From the NCBI RefSeq assembly GCF_000204055.1, contig NW_006768807.1, forward strand, positions 355,326 to 419,325: a stretch of DNA of 64,000 nucleotides, given 5' to 3'. Under the pieces are notes generated by a model. That model saw only the letters and a program-made list of their open reading frames with translations. It did not search any database and was not told the DNA's origin. The translations under genes were made by a program, and so were the position numbers. Source of the DNA: Melampsora larici-populina 98AG31. Lineage: Eukaryota > Basidiomycota > Pucciniomycetes > Pucciniales > Melampsoraceae. This document shows, in pieces, positions 1 through 11,700 of the stretch. Every line of letters begins with the position of its first letter. The first letter of the stretch is position 1.

Positions 1-240
1 GCCAACTAAATAAACTCGCACAGACCAAGGAGAAATCTTTGTACTTGTATAAGAAATGTAATCACACAGAGTTTCAGCATCCGGATCAAAAAGATAACCA
101 AACTGAGAACAAAAACAAAAGAAACTCTTAAAACCAGCTTCATATTTCTGAACAGTCAAAATATTGACAGTAGATTGACAATTAATGACCAAAAGTGCCT
201 TGATTTGCTCTACCATACTAACTTCAGAGATCTTGCTCAT
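1..240 (-). CDS. tyrosine recombinase, N-terminal part (partial)
   Basis: An 80-codon open frame begins with ATG at 240-238 and runs off the left edge. It contains a core-binding (SAM-like) domain signature of fungal DIRS recombinases: an alpha-helical stretch with VQKYEAGFKSFFCFC followed by a segment ending SPWSVRVYLVG. The catalytic R-H-R-Y residues would lie outside the window. Its ATG overlaps the RNase H stop codon as ATGA (240-237), suggesting translation by termination-reinitiation. Integration of circular element DNA is the expected role. The assignment rests on N-terminal similarity and the position directly after RNase H. Confidence 0.65.
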   Translation of the reverse strand, partial: MSKISEVSMVEQIKALLVINCQSTVNILTVQKYEAGFKSFFCFCSQFGYLFDPDAETLCDYISYTSTKISPWSVRVYLVG

Positions 241-2101
241 GACTGATGATGCCAATGTAAAGATGAACCTTTGAAATAGTCGAGATTGACTTCAGTCCCA
301 CCGGATAATGAATTAGAGTCAATGTCAAGGAGAGAAGTTAGCACAGGAGTATAATCTCTTTTTACTTTGATGATATGGTTTTGCAACAGTAAATCAGCAC
401 AAAAATTCTGAAGACCAGGTATATGAGCAACTTTTACTTCTGCTTCAGACGCGACCAAACGTTTAACCACATGACAAAATAAAGGCCGGACAAGTTGATT
501 AGGTTGATGAGAGTTGAATAAATGAAAAACCAATTTATTGTCAGTATGCACATATATTCTTTTAGAACAAGCATCATTGCCCAGGTCAATTGCCGCCATA
601 AAGGCCAACAGTTCCGCCCAAAAGATGTTACGCATTGGAGGTGGAAGAGGCAAGCAAAATGCTAATTTCATTCTGGGTTCCCAAACCCCAATTCCAAACT
701 GACATGCATTGCAAAAGTAAGAAGAATCAGCCTGAAACACCGACCATTTTGCCAACTTCAGAATCAGGACACCATTGCTATTTTTGAAGTAATTAATCAA
801 CCACCTAAGATCATCCTGATTCTCTTTATTGAGATGGATATGAGAAAAACGTTCAATTTTACCCGCTGTTTTTTCATACAAACTCCGCAACGCAAATCTT
901 CCCATGGCATAGAATTAAATACCCATGAAATCCACCCTTGCATTGATTGCCAATCTCTAAGTGAATGATTAGGAGTTGCCACTAATTTCTTCATGGCCTC
1001 GTTCATTAATGTCTTCTTATCAGGTTCCAAATAAATGCTCAATCACTTCTAACGCAGGACCAAAGACTTGCTTCTTCCAAACCCAAGGCACACCAAGGAT
1101 ATCAAACACCATGAGGAGTTTAGCTTGAGGACCCGGAATTCTATGTTCTTTGAAAGTTATAAAGTCTTTAGCATTGGCCACCGACCAAATATCATTCATC
1201 ATACTGTTTAAGTAATGAATGGTAAAAATTTCTTGGAGAATCCAAAGGATTAACAAGAAGAAACCACACCAAAGATGGGGAGAAGCAGCTGAACCAAATG
1301 TAAGATTATGGTTGACTCTGAGTTTACCGTTTCTTCTGATCCTAAGGATTTGTCAAACTTGGTATTGAGGATGGGCTGGAAGTGTTCTAAAATCTCCCTC
1401 AACATCTGATTTGTACACTATCACTTTACCCTTCTTTCTCTTGACTTCCATTAAATACGGCGCAAATGACTTCAAAGAATCATAAGAAACCCAAATCTTG
1501 TTCTTGTCACCAAATTGTTAGGAGACGGACAGCCAAAACTCATATTAGAACAAACCCTCATCTTCTTCAAATCTTTTTTAGATGTCATTAACAAAGAGAT
1601 CACCCGCATTCCAGGAAGTAGCATAGAAAATTCTTCTGAATACCTTTCCTTACTGATTTCCTCCTCACATTGATCCTCTAACAGTTGTTGATTGTCAAAA
1701 CACGTCTGGTGATTTGGAACGTCAATAATATCTGAGGAAGGAATGGACAAAGACGGCCAAAAACCTTCTTTAAGACCTTTGATTACAGAACACACAAATG
1801 GTTGATTAGGATGAGTTTTCAATAAGTCTTCTATTTTATCAATATTATATGGGGTTTTGATTTTGAAAAGATAATTGTATTGCTTGAGGTTGAACGCAGC
1901 ATCTGGGTCATCTTTGACTGAAGGCACATCTGGAAAAGGTTCTGCCGTAAGACTCAATTCAATTGCCGCAGAAAAACCCTTTGGAGAAGATCCGTCCCAT
2001 TGGTAACCGCGTAAGTATTTTTCTGAAGAGTATTCTTCAGGAGTGATCACGTCCAAAATGTTTTGCATGACATCCCAGGACGTTCTGTAATTCCTATTCA
2101 A
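237..2101 (-). pseudogene. reverse transcriptase-RNase H of DIRS-like element A, frameshifted
   Basis: Pieces of one RT/RNase H protein lie in successive frames. At 1472-2101 is the N-terminal region with TPYNIDKIEDLLKTHP and the fingers motif LLPGMRVISLL. At about 1260-1470 are DVEGDFRTLPAHPQYQV, a stop, and the palm motif LTFGSAASPHLW. At 1020-1256 are MMNDIW and LGVPWVWKKQVFGP. At 797-1042 the thumb/connection lies partly out of frame. At 237-905 is RNase H, with WAELLAFMAAIDLG, VHTDNK and AHIPGLQNFCADLLL. The RT catalytic doublet, normally DD, reads ND here. At least two frame changes plus an internal stop make the protein non-functional. The RNase H part is the best preserved piece. Confidence 0.8.
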
Positions 2102-3726
2102 AAATTAGTAACAATACTAACACAACCTACTTTATAACAGGGAAAATGATAAGTAAAACCTATGCAAAAGTGAAGGCGCTTGCATGAAGGACCAATGGCA
2201 CAGACTCCTGTTTTGTTCCAACTGAAACAAAATTGTTCATTGGATTTAGGAGTCTTTGCAGCATCTTCAATCGGATATTTCTCATGGTGTTTAAACCAAG
2301 AATGGTACTTATCAGGATCAAAAGATCTTTGTGCTGAAGTGCTTGGTACAAAACTAGATTGCTGCCTTGACACGTTTTGATTAAACAAACACGCAGAGGA
2401 AGCTAGAAAGACCACATTAGAACTTAAACCTTCCTTCAAACTATAAAGAAAATACTAACTAGAAGCAACAGGATGGAAAGGAACAGCAGGACCAAAGCTA
2501 TGCTGTGAATAAGCACTTCCAAATAATTGTGTCTTGAGGACTTCACAATCCTTGTGATCCCAATCCGCAAAACAGATGTACTTCTGGTTTGCCACTTGAC
2601 TTTGAAAAGCAGCGTCATAACCAGCGATGTTTCTCCATTGTGCCATGACACCTGCTGACCAGAACCGAGACTTTATATATTTACCATACTCTGAAATAAA
2701 GGGTTTGCAATCTGGGAAAGCTGCTTTGATTGCTTTCTTGAGTATACCAAAATAGTACAGCCATTCTGCCAGATCAATGATTTCCAGAGTAAGATTCTTC
2801 AATATTTCCAAACGTTTTTCTTTTCCAGAAGCTGTGTAGGACACATCACCTTTTTTTGGGTTGAGGAGTTTGCCTTTGATCTGTCAAACGTTGATAAACT
2901 TTCCCAGTAGAAGATCTTTTGTAAGCACATCCGGAAAATCTGGAGGTTTTGCTAAATTGTTGAAGTATTTGACAGCTTGAGCAATACTATTATCATATCC
3001 TTTAACATCAGCAGCAAATAGTAATGCACCCGGGGTAAAATTTCCTGTAGGAACATTGACCACTTTCTTTTTCAAGATAAAGGCATATTTTTTAGCATTC
3101 TTCTCAGACTTAGTCAAAGAATTGGAAGAGGATGAGTTGGATGAATTGTCTTTCCTCTTGTGATGTCTTTTCTGTTTTCCCTTCTCATTAGATTCATGTA
3201 ATGAGAGTAAAGAATTGAGTTGGGTTTGATTATCTTTGTTTTGGTTAGATAAGGCAGCAATTCTTTTGTCACTTGACAAAATCGGAGGTACATTCAAAGG
3301 TACAATAGGAGCAGCAGATGCTCCTGATTCTTGTCCACCAGAAGTAGATGAACCGGAAAAAGGGAGCTCTCTAGATGTTGGAGATACAGGCCGTGAAAGG
3401 TCAGGAGGGTAAATGGGATTCTCCGCTGGGTCAAAAATGAAAACTTTGGTGTTATTCGATCTTGGAGTACCAGTTGGAATAGGAAGGACGTTTTTGAATA
3501 TCGGCCTTCCTGCATCTTTGTCCATTTTGACCAATATAATTGCAAAATTGCACCAGTGTCTATACCAATTCTTTGAATGGAACGGTAAGACTTCAACAAA
3601 TTGGCTTTGGATTTCCCCCATTGATATATTGGAGGAACCACCTGCATCTTGATAACTCGTCTCAATATCTGCCAATTTGGATGTAATCCTTGCAGCAATG
3701 TCATAGCTTGGGACATTGCTAGACAT
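2098..3726 (-). pseudogene. gag-like protein of DIRS-like element A
   Basis: The frame starts with ATG at 3726. It is rich in Ser/Pro/Lys, with a lysine/serine tract at about residues 185-215. A single in-frame TGA (2886-2884) interrupts it; the same frame then continues to 2455. A further segment in another frame (2098-2439) carries a Cys/His cluster, FCFSWNKTGVC followed by CKRLHFC, resembling the zinc finger near the end of basidiomycete DIRS gag proteins. Immediately after the finger a GT...TACTAAT...AG arrangement ends at about 2096 and would join gag to the RT frame by splicing. The role is presumed RNA/nucleoprotein binding. Confidence 0.6.
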
Positions 3727-4021
3727 TACCTGTTTACCACTATTTCAAGAGTTTTGAAATTGATAATAACTAAATGAAAACACTTCTTTGATGATGAAGA
3801 GATTTTTGAAAAGAGAAATTGATAGGATGTGGTAAACTAGAAATGGTAATATCGGTCAACACAAGATGATGTCAATCATCCTGATGATGATATAACAAAT
3901 CAAAACCTGGTCCGACATTACAAACATTTCCTGTTACACAGCCTATCAAACATAACATTCCCATCAGTAAATAATGCGTTACCTACAACTATAAGATGCC
4001 CAATACCCCACCACCTGCTTA

Positions 4022-4378
4022 TTGACTCAAGTCCTCTGTTCATCAGCTGCTAATTCAATGTCCAGCACTCCTGCAAACAGTATTGCACCATCTGACTCAA
4101 TCTCAGAAGTTGCTATGGAAATCACCATGACTGGTCGATCTTCATGGGTTTGGCAATATTTCGCCCAAGAAGAAAACAATGGTATAATGAAAAATGTCTG
4201 TGGAGCCAAGGCCGGTTGTTTTGTCAACAGCTGTCTTTCTACTCAAGATGATCCCAACACACCCATTGTGCTTTGTAACAAAAAGCTTCCCGGTGGACAA
4301 ACATGTCAGTATAACTTTGAGACTCTAATAATCTCCCCCCTGGTGATATCACCAAAAAGAGAGTGGATTTCCAAATGA
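4022..4378 (+). pseudogene. hAT-type BED zinc-finger fragment
   Basis: A 118-codon frame contains SSWVWQYFAQEE followed by paired cysteines (NVCGAKAGC and VLCNKKLPGGQTC). This is the pattern of a BED finger (aromatic-rich start, then C-x2-C-like pairs) found at the N-terminus of hAT transposases. Nothing resembling the hAT catalytic core or dimerisation domain follows, and the frame ends at 4378. It is best read as the leftover N-terminal exon of a hAT element. Nearby AGCCCT/AGGGCT repeats could be its subterminal region. Confidence 0.5.
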
Positions 4379-4489
4379 AACATTCTTTATGAACTTTGAT
4401 ACTATGATGAGATTCCTGTACATCTAGAATCAAAGTCTTGTTTGAAGACTATATTATACATGTAGAATTGTAATACAAGCCAAAAAAAA

Positions 4490-4640
4490 CTCCCTTGTCC
4501 AGCCCTATGTTGTGCTTTGATTTGAGCATAGCCCTGCTTAGCCCCAAGTCCCAAAATTCAGGGCCTGCCTTGATCAGCCTAATTGTTTTTTTATTATCTG
4601 GGGCCAGCCCTGAAGCTTTGTGGCTGGGTCATAGCCCTAA
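4490..4640. repeat. cluster of AGCCCT/AGGGC(C/T) motifs, possible hAT subterminal repeats
   Basis: About six copies of AGCCCT, AGCCCC or the complement AGGGCC occur within 150 bp (CCAGCCCTATG, ATAGCCCTGC, CAGGGCCTGCC, GCCAGCCCTGAAG, ATAGCCCTAA). Clustered short motifs near element ends are typical of hAT transposase binding sites. The cluster sits about 100 bp downstream of the BED fragment, consistent with a decayed hAT terminus. No matching opposite terminus was found. Confidence 0.3.
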
Positions 4641-5282
4641 TCCCATGAATGATTGAGTGGGGGAATAGGAGGAGAGATAGAAGTATTGGTGGATATGATA
4701 AGGTCATATGAATATGTACAGACAAAGTATTGGTCTGGTAAGGTATGTATTCAATCCTGAATGTTTTGTTATGTACTGAATGCTCTTGTGTCATAAATAT
4801 ACAGATGAGAACTCAGTTGTAGCAACCGCTGCGTCGGGCTGCGTGTACCGGGACTGGCATGTGCTCGTTTTTTAAATTGTACTGGCATGCAGTATTTTAA
4901 ATTTTCCGAAGTTTCAACTTTCCAAGGCTTTTCTCTTGGCTGGGAAAAAGAGAAGAAGTACGTTATTTTGTATGAAAACTACATACAGTATAAATGTAGT
5001 TGAGATGATAGAATTAGAATTGAAATTGAAAGGAGAACCGCAGAGGTGATGAGTTGAATTTCGAAATATCAAATTGAGATTGAGTTAGAGAAAGAGTACG
5101 ATCACTACTACTGTTTGATTTGGAAATTGATTGATTCTGATAAATTCTTAAAAAGTTCATCAAGTAGACCATCATCAACTTTTTAAAAGGTTTTACTGAA
5201 AAAGAACATTCCAATAAAATCTTATTAGTCTAGCTTTCATCACTTCAAATCGATCTAACTCCAAAACAACAACAACAACAAC
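4641..5282. other. intergenic, upstream of ZRG17-like gene
   Basis: No protein or RNA gene was recognised. A CAACAACAACAACAACA run ends directly before the ATG at 5283 and looks like 5' leader sequence of the following gene. Confidence 0.5.
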
Positions 5283-7476
5283 ATGAACCAATCCAACAAT
5301 CAACATCAACATTCAAACTCAGATTCATCTATCAAAAGAATCTCAGCTGTCATCAATCATCATCCATCATCTACTACTACTACTCCTACTCCTACTCCTC
5401 CTACTCCATTAAACTTGATTGGTGCTAACATCAGACCAGATCATGAAGTATCACTGATCACCTCATCATCTTCTTCTTCTTCAATCTCTTCAACTACTTC
5501 TTCATCTTCATCTTCATCAAATCCTATCAAAATCAAATCATCATCAGATTCACCTACATCCCTAAAAGTTCCTAACACCAATGAATCAGATGATATCTTC
5601 TTACCCTTACAATCAGATTCGAATCTCGATTTTAATTTTCCAAACCAATCACCACAAGACAAACAACATCAAAGAAGACATTCAAGAGTTCATTCACGTA
5701 ACTTATCGGTTTTCTTTCCAAGACCAGGTCAAGAATCGTTTTTGAATCATCATCATCATCATAAGATTCATTCACCTCTTACTCCTACTCAAGTGATTGA
5801 AATCCCAAACCAAGATCAAGGTTCTTTAAATTCATCGAATGCAGATCAGACCCCAAGTAGTTCTAGTTCATTTAATTTTAAATCGCCTACTAATACTTCT
5901 TCTCAAACAAAAGGTCGTAGAGGTCATCATCATCGTCATTCATTATCTCACAAGTTGAGTTCATCTTTTTCTCTCTTCATCAGAGCTTCTTGAACTGACA
6001 ATTGGATTGGATTAGTTTTTTTCCTTTCTTATCTAACCCTCAACACTCACCATGTCCACCCACCCCAGCCTCGATCCCCAGACCAGTCCCATCCTCCACC
6101 CGATCCCACCACCACCCTCATCATCATCACCACCAAACCCAACACCTACCAGGTCATCGAAAACGTTCATCAATCTTAAAATCAGGTCTTCAACCTTTCC
6201 CAATCCTTTTGACTATCTTGAGTTTCTTAATTGGCTTTAGACTTTGGATCACTGGGGATGTGGCTATGATTGGAATTGGTTATTTGGTAATATGTGAAGC
6301 TTTAGGCTTATCTTGGGATATTTATCTTGCTTTTCTTTTTAATCAATCTCAACAAATTCAAGACTTGAGATATCCATTTGGGTAAGTTCTCTCTTCTTGT
6401 CCTCTTTTTGTCAATTCCACTGATCTGCTTTTTCTTGCTCTTTTGCTTTTGATTTTGATTTTTCTTTTTCTTTGGGGGGTATTAGAACTGCTCGGTTTTC
6501 TACGCTGGCTAGGTTCACTAGATCGATTTATTTATTGTTTGCTGCAATGTATGTGTGTAAAGAATCTATCGAACACGTAGTCTTGAACCATTCACATGTT
6601 CATCATGACCATCCCGAAATCATCAAGTAAGTCGAACCTAATCCTAATCCCAAAAAAACTTTGATTTCCCTTCTTTTTTTTGGATCCTGAGTACTTTTTG
6701 TGATCTTTTGGTTTGGATAGTCAAGTCTTGTTAGTCTTGTCGATCTTAAGTGTGGCGGGTTCGGCAATCGTGTTGCCTGATGATGTGGGGGGTGGGTATA
6801 GAAGGTTATATTCGATTGGATTTTCTTTTGGTTTATTACTTTCTCAAAGTTTTTCAAACCAGTTAAGTTTTTTCCCATTTTCCCTTCCAAAAAAACCTCC
6901 AAAAAAACCACAACTAATTTTTTCGTGTTCATTTTTTTTTGGTTTTTTTTTGGTTTTTCTTGGTTTTTTTTTGGTTTTCTTTGGTAGACTTCAACAAGTA
7001 GCTATCGGTAGACTTATTGGTTTATTAGAAGTCTTTTCATTTATTTCTTTAGGTTTACAAGAATCTATTATAATGGGTAAGGTCTTATTACAAACTTCTC
7101 CAACTTCAAATGAATTTATTAAAGAAAAACATACTTTACAAACCGGATTGAGTTTTGTAAGTTTTTTTTTGCCTTTTTGATTTTTCATGAAACCTTGTAA
7201 AGAAAGTCACCCAAAAAACCGAACCAACCCAAACGAAAAAAAACTTACTTTTTTCTTTTTTGGATTTAGATTAAAGAAAACGAAAAGAAGATCCAAAAAG
7301 TTTATCCAATCAAGATTTGGAAACTAACTGAAACAGAAAAACTTGTAACGTTTGTTAAGTTGGGTATCAAGTCTAATTCGATTAATGGATTTGAATCTAT
7401 TGAACTCTTGGCTTCTGTTAGGAATGCTTTGATTGGGATTGGGGATGAGTTGTCTGTTGAGTTTGTTTCGGTTTGA
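5283..7476 (+). CDS. ZRG17: ZRG17-like cation-diffusion-facilitator (zinc) transporter, six exons
   Basis: Predicted exons: 5283-5953, 6016-6381, 6486-6626, 6721-6861, 6988-7156, 7270-7476, giving 564 residues in continuous phase. The first ~240 residues are a Ser/Thr/His-rich cytosolic region. Next come hydrophobic segments, the CDF signature spanning an exon junction (RYPFG|TARFSTLARF), and a His-rich loop HSHVHHDHPE. Further membrane segments and a ~70-residue cytosolic tail (KIWKLTETEKLVTFVKLG) complete it. In yeast Zrg17 pairs with Msc2 to import zinc into the ER; the same role is inferred here. Intron 1 uses donor GTTGAGT and branch CTGAC. The family (CDF) is clear; the ZRG17 assignment rests on the long N-terminus and tail and is less sure. 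Confidence 0.75.
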
Positions 7477-8369
7477 AAAAAATGAATGGAATGTTTGTAG
7501 ATTGAGGAAAGATGTGGTTTGAGGAGAGATGTGGTTTGGAGGTTGATTGGTTGGAGGTTGGATTGGATTTTTGGCTTTTTCTTTGTTTCTTTTTTTTGTC
7601 TTTTTGTTTTTTTTGGAATGGTTTTTTTCATGTTTGGTTATGAAACGTTTGATGATCGTCTTCTTTTTTTTGTTTTTGTTTGTCATTGTCTTCCCGGTCA
7701 TGCTTCTCTTTATCTTTCTCTTTATCTTTCTTCATCTTTCTTTGTTTTTTTTTATTTTTGATTTATCTTTATTTTATTTTTATTTTTGTTTTTGTTTTTT
7801 ATGAATTTAGAAATGGTTTAGATTTCTTTGAATTGTTTTGATTTACAAAAATGATCAAAGGTCCTTTAAGTGATGTTATATGTTTGATGTTCTATACTTT
7901 TTTGATTTTTATTTTGTTGAAATTTATTGAAAGGTTTTTTTTAGATCTACCAATATGAAAGCAAAAAAATGTCTTTTTTGGTTTTGGATTTGTTTACTTG
8001 TTGTTGAATAGATTTTTTGGATTTGATTAAATTTTTTATGAACATAAAGAAAATCAAAAAGAAAAAGTTGAGGTTTCTTTTACATATAATTGATTAAGGA
8101 AAGTATTTGAAGGGTCTTTTTTTTAGGATTGGTATGAAACTTATTTAGGGTTTTTTTTTTGTCGAGATGATTTAAAAAAAAAAAAAAGGAGTCAATGGAT
8201 ACAGTATGAACTTATGGGAAAAAAAAAAGTTGATTTTTCTCCTCAAGAATTATTAAACCTCTCTTTTCTTCCTTTTATGAATTTGTAAGAAAGAAAAGGT
8301 CTTGAGTATATCAAAAAGTGGATGATTTATTTCAACTAGGTTTGGGTTATGAGTGTAATAGTATACTAA
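7477..8369. other. intergenic, T-rich 3' flank
   Basis: Very T/A-rich sequence with long T and A runs. Open frames here are low-complexity Phe/Leu or Lys strings. Nothing gene-like was recognised; it probably includes the 3' UTR of the ZRG17-like gene. Confidence 0.6.
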
Positions 8370-8474
8370 GAGCATCCACAGCCGTGCCGTAAATCGGTAT
8401 TGTACAGAGGGTCGCACGGATCGTTTAGGGAAGTGTTTGAGGCATGAATTTTAACTGATGCACAGCCGTGATTC

Positions 8475-8639
8475 TGTAAGGACTCGATAGGATGATGAGA
8501 GATGAGAGAAGACTAATGAGGTCCTTCTAGTACTAAGTAGATTGCAACGTGAGGACTATAGTCTGTGCTCGACAGCGTACAAGATATGAGAGCAAACATG
8601 TATAAGCATATGTAGAGTAGCCTTATACGGCTCATAACA
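8475..8639 (-). repeat. LTR of gypsy element (3' LTR in element orientation)
   Basis: 165 bp. On the element's coding (minus) strand it begins TGTTATGAG and ends CCTTACA. Identical by eye to the copy at 14435-14599. Confidence 0.95.
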
Positions 8640-8653
8640 CCACTCCCCCTTTT
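8640..8653 (-). other. polypurine tract
   Basis: On the minus strand AAAAGGGGGAGTGG abuts the 3' LTR directly. This purine run is where plus-strand DNA priming is expected in LTR retrotransposons. Confidence 0.75.
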
Positions 8654-8733
8654 ATGACTCAACCCCCTCTTGACGGGCTAGCATCTTTCCACGGGTTAGC
8701 ATTAAAAACCCAGTGGGAAAAAAGCTTTAACCC

Positions 8734-11700
8734 TCATGACTTTCTCCGTACCCTACGGTATCGAGTTTCTGCTTGAGGATATTTGAGATTGAATTCATTA
8801 ACAAGTTCTTGCGCATTACTCATTGAAGCTTCTGGTTCCCACGAATCATGGTTAGCATCATATCCTTTCCAACTTATCAAGTATTCAATTTTTCCTCGTT
8901 TGATTCTTTTGTCTAGAACTTCGGCTATTTCGTATTCTTCATTATCTTCAATTATAACTGGTTCAGGTGGTGATTGATCTTGATTCTTTATCTTGCTGGC
9001 TTCAAATCTTCTTAAGAGTCCTACATGAAACACTGGGTGAATTTTCTCCATTGATTTCGGTAGTTCTATTTTATAAGCATTAGCAGACATGCGCTTCAGT
9101 ATAGTGTAAGGGCCAAGCCAGCGATGTGAAAACTTAGCGGTTGGTCTTGTTGTGCTTATGTTTTTGTTATTTAACCATACTTTCATCCCTTCCTTCCAAT
9201 TAGGCGTAGCTTGTACCTTCTTGTCATGTTGATTTATCATTGCTTCTTGCGTTAACATTAATGTGTCTTTGAGTTCCTTTTGGATGTTGGTAATTTGATC
9301 CATTTGTGCTTCTACCGAAGGGAGACACTGATCTCCAGTAGGTATGTCCGTAAAACTTACATTAAACCCGTAATTGGCCTTGAATGGTGACATTCCAATG
9401 GAGACGTGGTTGTTGTTGTTGTAGGAAAATTCAGCCATTGGTAGAAGAGTGCACCAATCATCCTGTTTGTAGCTTGTGAAGTGTCGGATGTACTGCTCAA
9501 CTGCTTTGTTTGTTATTTCAGATTGGCCGTCTGTCTGCGGATGGTAAGCTGTTGAAGACTGTGTTGTTATTCCCAATCTTTTGTGCATTTTTTCTTTTGT
9601 GAGTTTTGATATAAAGACGTTACCTCTGTCCGACGTGATGGACTGTGGGGTTCCATGAAGTTTCCAGACATGCTTAATCATTAAGTCAGCTAGTTCTTCC
9701 GATGACAGTGTTTTCTTACATGGTATAAAGTGAGCCATCTTCGTAAGGCGGTCAACTACCGTTAATATACTATCGTAACCTTCTGAATTAGGTAAATCAG
9801 TGATCAGGTCATAACACACGTCTACCCACGGTCCACTTGGAATTGGAAGGGGCATTAGACTACCAAATGGTTTTACAGTCCTTGATTTGATCCTTTGACA
9901 CGATTGACATCCGTCTACATAATTGTTAATGAAGGCTTTCATTGATTTCCAGTAGTACCCCCTCTTGACTAATGCTAGAGTTCTCATTCTGCCTGGATGA
10001 CCTGCTAGTCGGCTATCATGCCTTGATTTCAGTATTTGAACCTTCAGATTGTGATCATTTGGAACTACTATGTTTCCTTTGAAATATAAAACACCATTAA
10101 TGTTCTTGTGGTCGTTCAATAGCTTTTTGAATGAAGATTCCTCGCATAGCTTTAGTAATTCAGTAATCTTGGGGTCGGATTTTGATTTGTTTTTGATTTT
10201 GTCTAATATTCTTGCATCATTCCATGCTAGTTCTGAATTTCCTTCCCCTAAATTGTAGTTGTTGTCAATTTCATCAATCTGAACATCTTGAATGATATCA
10301 TCGTCCACTATCCATGATGTTATTAAGTCAAGTTCATCAATAAAAGCATCTGCTGGAAGGTTTTCTGGTTTAAGTAATCGTCCGAATGATAATTTTTCAC
10401 CTTCTTTTGGCATCAAATTGGGTCGTCTTGATAGCGCATCCGGTTTTGTTGATTGTTTACCTGGTCAAAACCTGATCTCAAAATCAAAGCTTCCTAACGT
10501 CTCCGCCCATCGGGCTTGTCTTCTTGTGAGTTCTTTGGTTGACATAAGTGATTCAAGATTTTTGTGATCTGTATATACGATTACGCTGAGCCTGTTCGGA
10601 TTTCCTTCAAGATACTGTCTCCATTCCTTGAATGCGCTGACCACTGCGAGCAGTTCTTTATCAAATATCTCATAATTTCTTTCTGCTTTGATCAGGGACC
10701 GGGAGAGGAAAGCCACTGGGTGAAGTTCACCGTCATCATCTGAAATTTGAGACAATACTGCTCCTAACGCATAGTCGGAACAATCACATTCCAGTACAAA
10801 AGGCTTGTACGGATCTGCGATCTTTAGTATTGGTGCTGTAGTGAAAGAATCTTTGAGTAGCTGAAAGGATCTTTCACGCTCCTCTGTCCAGTTAAAAGTA
10901 GTATCTTTTTGAGATAATTCATGTAGTGGTCGAGCTATTTTTGAAAATTGATCAATGAAGCATCGGTAGAAGTTTGCGAATCCAATGAACGTCTGAACCT
11001 CAGAGAGATTTTTTGGAGTTGGCCAATCGGTGACTGCCTTGACTTTTGTTTCGTCCATCCTGATTTGATTTCGTGAAATTATCAGTCCTAGGTATGCAAT
11101 TTCAGATTTTGAGAATTTGCATTTCTCAGGCTTGAGCCATACATTTTGAGCTTTCAGGATGTCCAATACTTCTTTCACAACCGCTTTATGGTCCACCCCT
11201 GGTCTTGTATAAATAAGGATGTCATCTTGGTACGCTGCTACATTCCGGCCTATGTGACTTTTCAATATGTCCTGAATGAAGTATTGAAAAAATCCGGGCG
11301 CTCCGGTGGGACCAAATGGCATTGTGAGAGGTTTGAATTGACCTTGATTGCAAATAAAGGCTAATTTAGCTTCATCACCTTCCCTTACTCGCAAGTTGTT
11401 GTATCCATTTCTCATATCCAGACTGGTGAATTCATCTGCATGAAGTAGACTGTCTATTAATTCCATCGTCAACGGTAATGGATATCTATTTTTTACCGTA
11501 ACAGAGTTGAGTTTTCGATAGTCAAAGCAAGGCCTTAGGCTTCCATCCTTTTTCCCAGTGAATAGCACTGGTGCCGCCCATGGAGATGTTGTACGTCGAA
11601 TCGTGCCGTTCTCTAGGCCTTTTTCAAGCATTTCGTCTAATACCTCACTTTCTTTTGGTGATAACGGAATGACTCTACCAGCCTGAGGCGTAGCTCCCGG

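Larger units (their letters stand above)
1..3726 (-). mobile_element. DIRS-like tyrosine-recombinase retrotransposon A (degenerate, left end outside window)
   Basis: On the minus strand the order is gag-like protein, reverse transcriptase/RNase H, then tyrosine recombinase, which is the DIRS/Ngaro layout. The recombinase is cut by the window edge, so the terminal repeats cannot be examined. Several stops and frameshifts in gag and RT show that this is a dead copy. It is more AT-rich and diverged in sequence from the two other DIRS-like elements in the window and belongs to a different subfamily. The right-hand boundary is set at the gag start codon because no terminal repeat was seen upstream. 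Confidence 0.8.

Noticed and set aside
7302..7804. Overlapping Lys-rich (minus) and Phe-rich (plus) frames
   Set aside because: Low-complexity reads of T-rich 3' flanking DNA and of the last ZRG17-like exon in other frames.
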